DNA of 22,162 nt, taken from an uncultured bacterium. GTDB lineage: Bacteria > Bacteroidota > Bacteroidia > Bacteroidales > Bacteroidaceae. Position 1 is the first letter of the stretch. Every line of letters begins with the position of its first letter. The notes under the pieces were generated by a model. That model had not been told where the DNA came from. It did no database searches and saw only the letters and a program-made list of their open reading frames with translations. The stretch covers positions 1-22,162 of the forward strand of contig CAJMQU010000066.1 in assembly GCA_905215555.1 (NCBI GenBank). The letters run 5' to 3'. This document shows, in pieces, positions 15,402 to 21,959 of the stretch. Made by a program: the position numbers and the translations under genes.

Positions 15402-15642
15402 GCAAGCGGTTTTGGTCTGCCCAAAACACAAACTTGCTACTATTGAAAAACTGAGTTCCGATTTTGGAGTAACTTATTAGCCTTTGGATAACCCAAAGGA
15501 CAGTTTGCTGCTTCTGCCGGAAACAAACGGGGTGTCCAAAGGGGTGTAACCCCGTTGGCTCATTAGGGTGTTTTTAGCATGGGCGAAGCGGTGCGTGAAG
15601 AAAACGCCCTAATGAGCTATGGCTTTTGGTTCCCCAAAAGCC
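15402..15642. other. Hairpin-rich non-coding region, possible decayed mobilisation (oriT-like) region
   Basis: Five inverted repeats follow one another: 15409-15427 (7-bp stem, with an outer GCAAG/CTTGC pair at 15402-15437), 15481-15499 (7 bp), 15541-15553 (5 bp), 15558-15617 (17-bp stem, one mismatch, 26-base loop) and 15621-15642 (perfect 9 bp, TTCC loop). No credible protein is encoded in 15380-16029. The position between cargo and replication genes, and a general resemblance to sequences near mobilisation genes of Bacteroides elements, suggest a transfer origin or a mob remnant. No relaxase is present. Confidence 0.45.
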
Positions 15643-15813
15643 TGCGGCGGTGTCGGCGGTGATGTTGGCTGTTATCGGTTGCCTTTTTCTTTTCGCCAGC
15701 GATAAGGGCTTTCCCCTGTCGGTCGGCAGGATGGAAGTCCGTCCGACCAGCCTGCGGATGGCGGTGTTCACCTCTGTTGCTTTCCCTGCGGACTTGTTGA
15801 GGGGTGAAAATCC

Positions 15814-16027
15814 GATGAATTGATGAATGGACAACATAACTCACTGACCACCAAAGAAATGCACTCTCAACATCTTTTCATCAAACCGCTCGCCAAAAGA
15901 AAAGTGATGAATGGCGTTGTGCTGCCTTTCTCTTTTCATCAGCCCAATCCTTTTGTTGAGGGTTTGATGAGCATGTAAGTGGCTGTCATTCTTTATGTTT
16001 ATATATGCTTTCATCATTTCATCAAAA
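15814..16027. repeat. Dispersed TGATGA/TCATCA motif cluster downstream of the helicase gene
   Basis: About eight copies of GATGAA or TTCATCA-type words occur in roughly 210 bases (15814-15830, 15875-15885, 15904-15914, 15933-15941, 15963-15970, 16009-16027), in both orientations. Some pairs could form hairpins. No gene is seen here. They may be binding sites for the element's replication or transfer proteins, or chance in pyrimidine-rich DNA. Confidence 0.3.
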
Positions 16028-16029
16028 TA

Positions 16030-17223
16030 TCAGAATGTTTCCAACTGAGCCTTGCTTGCCGTGTAGTAGCGTCCTATCCTCTTGACGGGTGAATATCCGC
16101 ACTCACGGCTGTAGTCGCATTGGTAGGTGGTATAGGAAAGTGAATTGGATGCAGGGGTGAGCTTCCAGCACTCCTGCACCACCTTCCGCACCTGCGACTT
16201 CTCCACCTTGACTTGCGAGCAGACGAGCAACGGGATGATGTCATTGAGGCAAAAAGAAACAGACTCCACATCCATGCTTGCCATGATGTCGAGCAGCAGT
16301 TCTGCCATCTCAATCTCCAGTCGGTTGCGGTTGCTTCGGATTATCTTCCGCAGGGCATCCGTTTCCAGCAGCTTCGGGTTGAACCACATGCGGCTTTCCT
16401 TCCCGGTGGATAGCCGTCTGTGTTGCAGGAAATGGAGAAAAGCTGGTATTTCCGTTTTCAGTTTTTGCAGGAAGTCGGTGTCGTCACTCTGTAACGGTAC
16501 AATCTTCCGTACCCAATAGCGTGTTTCCCCTACGTCGATGATGACGGGCAGATGCTCGTTGTTGGAGCAAAGCACGAACTTGGCAAAGAAGCCTATCTCG
16601 TCACGGTCTTTCCCTTTCGCCTCCACCTTGTAGGATAGCGTGGTGCTGAGGTTCTTCAGCCGCTCGCTGTCCTCACGGCGGTTGAGCAATACCTCGTCCA
16701 CCATGATGAGCAGCTTGCCTGCCCAGTCGGAATTGAACTGGCTGCGGAAGTCCTCGTTGGTGTTGAACGTCACGTTGTTTTGGAAGATTGCTTTCAGGAA
16801 GTTCAGGAACGTACTCTTGCCCGTGTTCCTTTCTTCGGACACGAGCAGCAGGATGGGCAGCTTCTGAATGGGGTAAAGATACAGCAGTTGGAGGTAGTCC
16901 ATGCCCAATTCATATTGTTCGCCGAAGATGTGTTCCACCAGTGAGCGGATGCAGGGGAAATCCCCCTCCTGCGGTCGGTGGCTTATCGGCTCATAGAGGT
17001 TGAGGAACTTGCCGACTACGGGCTTGTAGTCCACATGGTCGGGTACGGTGCAGAAGCCGTCATACTTGGGAACACTTGCCATGTAGTCCTTGCCGTAATC
17101 CTGCCGCAGGGTCTCGGAATTCCATGCGATGCGTTTCCTCACATAGCCGCCGTCAATGCGGGGCTGGTCCACAATCTTGTAGAGCGTGGTGCCTACTCGG
17201 ATGAATTCTTCTTTCTTTTCCAT
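16030..17223 (-). CDS. Primase-helicase family protein, DUF5906-type, of a mobile element
   Basis: The 397-residue protein has a superfamily-3-like ATPase core: a P-loop variant LLVSEERNTGKSTFLN (Lys136, Ser137), Walker B LLIMVDEVLL (Asp176, Glu177), and a sensor-like FVLCSNNEH (about 213-221) followed by an arginine-containing ETRYWVRK. The first glycine of the usual P-loop is replaced, as I recall for other Bacteroides element helicases. The C-terminal 100 residues look like a small winged-helix or DNA-binding region. It probably unwinds the excised element for replication. It has its own promoter module (17279-17348), nearly the same as that of the integrase operon, and a 54-base leader with a hairpin at 17247-17263. 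No primase or mobilisation gene follows, so the element looks incomplete. Confidence 0.82.
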   Translation of the reverse strand: MEKKEEFIRVGTTLYKIVDQPRIDGGYVRKRIAWNSETLRQDYGKDYMASVPKYDGFCTVPDHVDYKPVVGKFLNLYEPISHRPQEGDFPCIRSLVEHIFGEQYELGMDYLQLLYLYPIQKLPILLLVSEERNTGKSTFLNFLKAIFQNNVTFNTNEDFRSQFNSDWAGKLLIMVDEVLLNRREDSERLKNLSTTLSYKVEAKGKDRDEIGFFAKFVLCSNNEHLPVIIDVGETRYWVRKIVPLQSDDTDFLQKLKTEIPAFLHFLQHRRLSTGKESRMWFNPKLLETDALRKIIRSNRNRLEIEMAELLLDIMASMDVESVSFCLNDIIPLLVCSQVKVEKSQVRKVVQECWKLTPASNSLSYTTYQCDYSRECGYSPVKRIGRYYTASKAQLETF

Positions 17224-17246
17224 GTTTTTAATACAGATTTAGTGCC

Positions 17247-17263
17247 GCCGACACCCTGTCGGC
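17247..17263 (-). promoter_or_regulatory. Hairpin in the helicase mRNA leader
   Basis: GCCGACA (17247-17253) and TGTCGGC (17257-17263) form a perfect 7-bp stem with a 3-base loop, between the predicted transcript start near 17277 and the helicase ATG at 17223. It may affect translation or mRNA stability; no T-run follows. Confidence 0.4.
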
Positions 17264-17278
17264 AAGCGGATTAAGCAT

Positions 17279-17348
17279 GGTTGCAAAGCTACGGCAGGAC
17301 GGCTAAAACCTTGATACGTAAAACGATGAAGAACGGCGCAAAAGAAAC
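17279..17348 (-). promoter_or_regulatory. 70-bp promoter module, copy A (helicase)
   Basis: This 70-base segment is a diverged copy of 19124-19193, aligned without gaps. It contains, on the minus strand, TTTGCGCCG, then TATCAAGG, 17 further bases, and TAGCTTTGCAACC, whose TAGCTTTG (17284-17291) matches the Bacteroides -7 box. The outer 45 bases match copy B at 35 positions. It lies directly upstream of the helicase gene. Confidence 0.7.
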
Positions 17349-17399
17349 TGACAGATAAGAAAATGGAGCGGAACAGGTAATATCAGCCATCGAAAGGCG

Positions 17400-17442
17400 A
17401 AAAGAAAAAGCCCGAAGAAGCAAAACCGTACTTCTTCGGACT
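17400..17442 (-). terminator. Terminator of the integrase/RhuM-like operon
   Basis: A 12-bp stem (17409-17420 and 17431-17442, one G-T pair, 10-base loop) is followed on the minus strand by CTTTTTCTTTT. It lies after the RhuM-like gene (ends 17512) and before helicase promoter copy A, so the two units are transcribed separately. Confidence 0.8.
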
Positions 17443-17511
17443 GAAAATGTATGGATATGTGACAGCACGGGCGTATTGATGAATGGATGTATTGACGAAT
17501 AATCGCACCCA

Positions 17512-17883
17512 TTAACATTTACACGGCTGTCCGTCACTTAACGATATGCATAGCACTTGCCTTTCTTTTCGCAAGTACAGCCTTTCCAACAGGGCATTGC
17601 GCACCCTTGCAGCGTTGGGCGTGTTGATGTGGAAAGCAAGTGCCACGACCATTGGCAGGGCGTACACGTCCGTAAAGTAGCCGTTGGACAGTTTGACGTG
17701 CCTTTCCGCTTCGTAAGGTTGCAACACTCCGCTCTTGTACACGGCTCGGATGGCAGCATGGAGTGTCGGGGCAATTACATCAAAAAGCTCCACCAATTCC
17801 ATTTCGCTCATCCATACATTGGTGGTATCGGACGGTACGGCAATCCTGCCGCACCCGTCCATCGTTATGGCTTCACGTTTCAT
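17512..17883 (-). CDS. RhuM-like small protein co-translated with the integrase
   Basis: The 123-residue protein resembles the N-terminal half of RhuM-family proteins: a tryptophan-led WMSEMELVELF, a helix-turn-helix-like TLHAAIRAVYKSGVL, an NGYFTDVYALPMVVALAF segment and a final ARVRNALLERLY. RhuM proteins are often found on mobile elements and their function is not settled. Its ATG overlaps the integrase stop codon as ATGA (17880-17883), so translation is probably coupled. A DNA-binding partner of the recombinase, such as a directionality factor or repressor, would fit, but this is an inference. The C-terminus ends in a short Cys-containing tail (CISLSDGQPCKC). The family match is moderate. 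Confidence 0.6.
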   Translation of the reverse strand: MKREAITMDGCGRIAVPSDTTNVWMSEMELVELFDVIAPTLHAAIRAVYKSGVLQPYEAERHVKLSNGYFTDVYALPMVVALAFHINTPNAARVRNALLERLYLRKERQVLCISLSDGQPCKC

Positions 17884-19109
17884 ACACCTGCCACTTTAAT
17901 GTCACCGAATGACTTGCTCAGCTGGTTGCCGAATGCCGTCAGGTCGTTGTCCAGCTTTTGCGTGGTTATCTTCGCATAGATTTGGGTCGTCTTGATGTTG
18001 GTGTGACCCAAAACACGGCTTACGCTCTCTATCGGCATACCCTTGCAGAGAGCCAGGGTTGCGAATCCATGACGTGAGCAATGAAAGCTAATCGACTTAT
18101 TTACACCGCATTCCCGTATCATCTTCTTTAACGGCTTGCATATAGACCAATAGTTCAGATTAGGGAAAACAAGATTGTCCTCTTGGAACGGACGGTAACG
18201 CTCGATTATCTGCAAAGGGATGTCCAGCAGCTTTACTTGGTACGGTACGCCCGTCTTGTGCCGTTTGGAAACAATCCACTTCTCGCCGTTCACCTCCACA
18301 ATGCGGTCGGTGGTCAGTTCCTTGATGTCCACGAAAGAGAGGGCGGTGAAGCTCGCAAACACGAACAGGTCACGGATGTATGCCAGCTTCGGGTCTGTGA
18401 ACTCGTGCGTCATCACCGCTTTCAACTCGTCCTCCGTCAGGAACTCACGTTCCTTGATATTCGGGCTGATGTGGAACTGCGCAAACGGGTTTCTCGGTAT
18501 CAGCCCGTTGAAGTGCGCACGCATCACCACGCCTTTCAGCCACATGCACTTTTCCCATATCGTGCCGTTGCGCAATCCCGCTTCCGTGGAAAGATAGACC
18601 GCAAACTCCTTGATGAAGTCGGGCGTAAGTTCCAGCATCGACATGTCGCTGCGCCTGTAGAACGACTTGATGAACGCCGCCACATAGTTTCTTGCCACTA
18701 CCCTTGACTGATAGGTCGCCATCTTCCTGTCCTTGCCGACACGCTTCTTGAACACCTCGTTTTCACGGTCGAAGGCTTTGAGCAGCGTCTCATACTCGCC
18801 ACCTATGCCCTGATAGGCGTTACGCACCATCTCTGCCGTCACAAACGCCTCACGGTCGGATATGCGCTGGTAGTGCTTGATGATTTGCGCCTTGATGTTG
18901 TCGAGCGCAAGGTTCGTTTCCCTCGCCTCCACGCTCTTGCCTTTGGCACGGTTGCCCTTTGCGTCCCATAATGTCTTTGGAATGCTCCGCTTGCAACTGA
19001 ACTGCGCCACCGTTCCGTTGATTGTAACCCGTCCCATGATGGGGACAATTCCATTCTTCTCCTTGCTGCCGTTCGCATAGAACAGCACGCGAAATGTACT
19101 CCTTGTCAT
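17880..19109 (-). CDS. Tyrosine recombinase (integrase) of a mobile element
   Basis: The 409-residue protein has the Bacteroides integrase layout: an N-terminal arm-binding domain (about 1-100, GRVTINGTVAQFSCKRSIPKTLWDAKGNRAKG), a SAM-like core-binding domain (about 105-205) and a C-terminal catalytic domain. Catalytic candidates are the beta-hairpin lysine in SKRHKTG, His343 and Arg346 in FHCSRHGFAT, His369 in LGHTNIKTT, and the nucleophile Tyr378 in QIYAK. The usual first arginine is replaced by Ser258 in FTALSFVDI, as in the CTnDOT integrase, where a serine occupies that place. It is the first gene of an operon with the RhuM-like gene, driven from the 70-bp module at 19124-19193. It marks the right side of the proposed element. 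Confidence 0.93.
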   Translation of the reverse strand: MTRSTFRVLFYANGSKEKNGIVPIMGRVTINGTVAQFSCKRSIPKTLWDAKGNRAKGKSVEARETNLALDNIKAQIIKHYQRISDREAFVTAEMVRNAYQGIGGEYETLLKAFDRENEVFKKRVGKDRKMATYQSRVVARNYVAAFIKSFYRRSDMSMLELTPDFIKEFAVYLSTEAGLRNGTIWEKCMWLKGVVMRAHFNGLIPRNPFAQFHISPNIKEREFLTEDELKAVMTHEFTDPKLAYIRDLFVFASFTALSFVDIKELTTDRIVEVNGEKWIVSKRHKTGVPYQVKLLDIPLQIIERYRPFQEDNLVFPNLNYWSICKPLKKMIRECGVNKSISFHCSRHGFATLALCKGMPIESVSRVLGHTNIKTTQIYAKITTQKLDNDLTAFGNQLSKSFGDIKVAGV

Positions 19110-19123
19110 ACTCGTCCTTTTTT

Positions 19124-19193
19124 GGTTGCAAAACTATAAATCAACGAGTTAAACCTTGATAAGCAAACCTACGCAGAGCGGCGCAAACGGAAC
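19124..19193 (-). promoter_or_regulatory. 70-bp promoter module, copy B (integrase operon)
   Basis: This matches copy A (17279-17348) at equal length. On the minus strand TAGTTTTGCAACC includes a TAGTTTTG -7 box (19129-19136), about 20 bases before the integrase ATG. TATCAAGG lies 25 bases upstream of the -7 box in both copies. It probably binds a shared regulator; integrase binding is an alternative. Confidence 0.7.
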
Positions 19194-19400
19194 GGCGACT
19201 GTTAAATCTGCACTTTCATTGGGTAACGAATAGGAAACCGTTCTCTTGCTTCAATCCGCTTTGAAACGGTTTTCAGCCCTCTTCCCAACTTCCGTGATTT
19301 TCTCCTAACTACTTAATTCACAGATTATATTGCGTTAATCTGCTGAATTTCGGAGGTTTTTCCATAGATTTATTGTAACTTTGTTCACAAATAAAAGGTA
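19194..19400. other. Non-coding right flank of the integrase, with inverted repeats
   Basis: No gene is seen here. There is an imperfect hairpin at about 19223-19270 (AAACCGTT with AACGGTTT), a 7-bp inverted repeat CAGATTA/TAATCTG at 19321-19342, the right inverted repeat of the proposed element at 19352-19373, and a TAACTTTG -7-like box at 19376-19383 facing the broken nucleotidyltransferase. The recombination site of the element is expected here but not pinned down. Confidence 0.4.
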
Positions 19401-19502
19401 ATGAGCATGAAACGTCCACAAATTGTAGAACAGATACGCAAGGCTTTGGCTCAAATGGCACCGGAAGCGTAAGCCATTCTGTATGGCAGTGAAGCGCGTG
19501 GG
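19401..19502 (+). pseudogene. Broken nucleotidyltransferase (MNT-type) fragment
   Basis: From ATG 19401 or 19407 the frame reads MKRPQIVEQIRKALAQMAPEA, stop (TAA 19470-19472), AILYGSEARG, which is the start of a minimal nucleotidyltransferase of the MNT/HEPN toxin-antitoxin type. The catalytic GSEARG motif is there, but the expected downstream S-D-x-D motif is missing and the frame continues into unrelated sequence. A stop codon stands where the family has a small or charged residue. A TAACTTTG promoter box lies just upstream. It is a remnant, not a working gene. Confidence 0.7.
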
Positions 19503-19581
19503 AATGTAATGAAAGAGGAAATTTTTGTTATGAAAGAGAAAATTCCCATTAAACACAGAATTAGTCCCAACTTGATAAAAA

Positions 19582-20058
19582 ATGAGAAAAGAATTAAGTC
19601 AAAAAGCTTTAGATGAACTATCCTTTCTGAAAGATTGGAATCAGATGATAGTAGATTTTCTTGTTAAAAACGAAAATACAGAGTTCCTTAAAGAGCTTTA
19701 TCAAGTAATCACTGACGCATTCGATAAAAAGAATTTAAAGGGAATGAGAATGATGTATAATGATACTAATGAAATGGCAAGAGGGTTATCATCCAATAAA
19801 TTAACTGAATTAAATCAGATATTGAAAGAAAAATTCGGTTTTGATTTGGATAAAGACCATGATAAAGTATTAACTAAAATAAATCTAATAGTCCAAAGAG
19901 GTCATCTGGAAAATGATGATGAATTTCGTTTGCTTTTCAGTAGAGTGGATGAAATATATGCAGATGGCAGTAAAGAAAAAGAAGTTGAAGCCTTAGAAAA
20001 CTTGATGAATGATTATGAGAAAAATAAAGCAGCCAAAATGCTAAAGAAGCGTACATAG
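19582..20058 (+). CDS. Hypothetical protein, unrecognised
   Basis: The 158-residue protein is rich in lysine, glutamate, asparagine and leucine, predicted largely helical, with no signal peptide or membrane segment. I do not recognise the family. The segment DEFRLLFSRVDEIYADGSKEKEVEALENLMNDYEK near the C-terminus looks like a helical hairpin. The coding sequence is distinctly AT-rich compared with its neighbours, which points to separate acquisition. It begins about 80 bases after the nucleotidyltransferase remnant. A HEPN partner was considered, but no R-x(4-6)-H motif is present. No clear terminator follows. Confidence 0.65.
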   Translation: MRKELSQKALDELSFLKDWNQMIVDFLVKNENTEFLKELYQVITDAFDKKNLKGMRMMYNDTNEMARGLSSNKLTELNQILKEKFGFDLDKDHDKVLTKINLIVQRGHLENDDEFRLLFSRVDEIYADGSKEKEVEALENLMNDYEKNKAAKMLKKRT

Positions 20059-20160
20059 GAAATATACAAATATCGTTTGGAATATTTTCGCTACAGATCG
20101 GATAGATGTATTCATTCGCCCTATATCCGTCTCACTGCAGATTTTTTATTTCTGAAAGAC

Positions 20161-20191
20161 TTTGCCCTCCGACTTTTTTGCCGTAACTTGC
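20161..20191 (+). promoter_or_regulatory. Probable promoter of the VapE-like gene
   Basis: TTTG (20161-20164), a 19-base spacer and TAACTTGC (20184-20191, one mismatch to TAnnTTTG) lie 37 bases before ATG 20228. Confidence 0.5.
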
Positions 20192-20227
20192 GCCGTCTTT
20201 TGAAGACAGTAACTAAAAATAACCACG

Positions 20228-21667
20228 ATGAAACTAACCCTTATACGCACCGACCGTGAAACCGGTAAAGAAACTTTCAGTACCCTCGAAACTGAAGTAC
20301 TAATAAAAAAAATAAAGAAAGAGAACAAAGCAGCACATGTATCAGCCTTGCGCCATCTCATACCTATGCTGCAAGGAACAGATAATCACTATCTGAACAT
20401 AGACAAATTACCCCGCATCTACCCCGCCGTGGAGTATGCCCGCACCAAAGACGGAGAACATCGGGTGAAGATTTACAACGGACTGGTACAGATTGAAGTC
20501 AACCACCTGGCAGGTATCACCGAAGTGGAGCAGATAAAGCAACAGGCTTCCCTGCTGCCTCAAACCTTTGCCGCCTTTTGTGGAAGCAGTGGACGCAGTG
20601 TAAAGATATGGGTACTCTTCGCCCTGCCCGACGGCTCATTCCCTAAACACGAAAATGAAATGACCCTGTTTCATGCCCATGCCTACCGCCTGGCAGTAAA
20701 TTGTTACCAACCCCTGCTTCCCTACTCCATCACCCTAAAGGAACCGTCGCTCAAGCAAAGTTGCCGCATGACGCTGGATGAACAACCTTACTACAACCCG
20801 GCTGCCATCCCCTTCTGCCTGGAACAACCCTTTGCCATGCCCGGCGAAACCACTTTCAAGGAACAGAAACAGGCGGAAACCAATCCGCTATTGCGCATGC
20901 AGCCCGGCTACAGTTCATCGGACACCTTTTCCATGCTCTTCGAAGCAGCGCTCAACCGTGCATTCGACGGACTGACAAACTGGAAACGGGGCGACGACCT
21001 GCGTCCGTTGTTGGCACGGCTTGCCGAGCACTGTTACAAAGCAGGTATTCCCGAAGAAGAGGTAGTCCGGCAAACCCTGATGCATTACTATCGCGAAGCA
21101 AACGAGCCCGTAATACGTGCCGCCATACATAATCTTTACCGTGAATGCAAAGGTTTCGGTACCCGCAACAGCATGACCGTCGAACAGGAAATAGCCTTCC
21201 GCCTGGAAGAATTCATGAAACGCCGCTATGAATTCCGTTATAATACCGTGTTGGGCGAACTGGAATACCGCCAGCGCGACTCCATACACTTCCAATTCCG
21301 TCCCGCCGACCAACGGATACGAAGCAGCATAGCGCTAAATGCCCTGAAAGAGGGTATCCGGGTATGGGACCGCGACATAGCCCGTTACCTTACTTCCGAT
21401 TATATCCCCCTCTACAACCCGGTAGAAGAATACCTCAACGACACCGGACGCTGGGACGGAAAAGACCGCATCCGCGCCCTGGCCGACCTCGTTCCCTGTG
21501 AAAACCCGTATTGGAGGGAACTGTTCTACCGCTGGTTTCTCAGCATGGTGGCACATTGGAGGGGACTCGACCGGCAGCACGGCAACAGTACATCTCCCCT
21601 GCTGGTAGGTGCCCAAGGGTATCGGAAATCTACGTTATTTGACTTTTCAAAGTTATACCTTGCTTAA
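20228..21667 (+). pseudogene. BT4734-like / VapE-type primase-helicase, truncated after Walker A
   Basis: The first 469 residues follow the Bacteroides BT4734/VapE family: a BT4734-like N-terminal primase-type domain (about 40-190: YPAVEYARTKDGEHRVKIYNGLVQIEVNHL, FAAFCGSSGRSVKIWVLFALPDG), a VirE-N type middle region, and the start of the P-loop domain with PLLVGAQGYRKST (Lys467, Thr469). Intact members continue for about two hundred residues with Walker B and arginine-finger motifs. Here ten unrelated residues (LFDFSKLYLA) and a stop follow, at an abrupt switch to AT-rich DNA near 21632. The protein cannot hydrolyse ATP as the family does. The function of intact members, often found on prophages and islands beside HU-like genes, is probably replication-related. 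Confidence 0.85.
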
Positions 21668-21712
21668 AATAAAGAAATACAGAATGTTATGAGATATAGA
21701 GTGTATTCTCAT

Positions 21713-21743
21713 TTTGATTTCTCTGTAATATTGAATACAGTTG
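21713..21743 (+). promoter_or_regulatory. Putative promoter of a micro-gene
   Basis: TTTG (21713-21716), a 19-base spacer and TACAGTTG (21736-21743, one mismatch to TAnnTTTG) lie 28 bases before ATG 21772. Confidence 0.45.
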
Positions 21744-21771
21744 GATATGTGAAACTCTAAAATTTATAGCT

Positions 21772-21876
21772 ATGAAGAAATTAATAAAGAAACCAATTGG
21801 TAACAGAGAGATAATGCGGAACTATTTCTCTACTATTGGACTTGTTCCTATAATGAAGTCCAAGAAAAGATGTTAA
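21772..21876 (+). CDS. Possible 34-residue basic peptide
   Basis: This ATG-started frame encodes a basic peptide beginning MKKLIKKPIGNREIMRNYF and ending KSKKRC. A near-consensus promoter lies upstream (21713-21743) and a terminator hairpin starts 21 bases after its stop. No ribosome binding site is clear. It could be a real small protein, a precursor peptide (the terminal cysteine is notable), or a small RNA with a chance frame. Confidence 0.35.
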   Translation: MKKLIKKPIGNREIMRNYFSTIGLVPIMKSKKRC

Positions 21877-21896
21877 TGATTAAGTGTTCAGAACTG

Positions 21897-21936
21897 AAAA
21901 AGCCAACTTATCCGTAATTGGATAGGCTGGCTTTTT
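21897..21936. terminator. Bidirectional terminator
   Basis: Arms 21897-21913 and 21920-21936 pair over 17 positions with one mismatch and one G-T pair around a 6-base loop, and the ends are AAAAA and TTTTT. It serves the plus-strand micro-gene and the convergent minus-strand gene. Confidence 0.85.
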
Positions 21937-21959
21937 GCATTAGTTACAGTTTCACTAGA

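Larger units (their letters stand above)
12910..19373. mobile_element. Candidate integrative element with efflux cargo, about 6.5 kb
   Basis: The interval holds, in order, an MFS/SMR efflux operon, a divergent Crp/Fnr regulator, a hairpin-rich mobilisation-like stretch, a DUF5906-type helicase, a RhuM-like gene and a tyrosine recombinase. The outer edges carry imperfect inverted repeats at 12910-12936 and 19352-19373, sharing ATAAATCT, a GGAA-type centre and AAACCTCC. The interval lies between an HU-like gene and a VapE-like gene that are often neighbours in Bacteroides. The exact ends and any target duplication are not resolved, and the efflux genes could belong to an older neighbouring insertion. 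Confidence 0.45.

Noticed and set aside
15574..15844. Short overlapping frames in three registers
   Set aside because: Translations are Arg/Pro/Gly-rich without start signals and lie over hairpins; treated as non-coding.
19129..19138. CTnDOT-like attachment site GTAnnTTTGC near the integrase and at several other sites
   Set aside because: The word is nearly the same as the Bacteroides -7 promoter box and occurs upstream of many genes here, so it does not by itself mark an attachment site.
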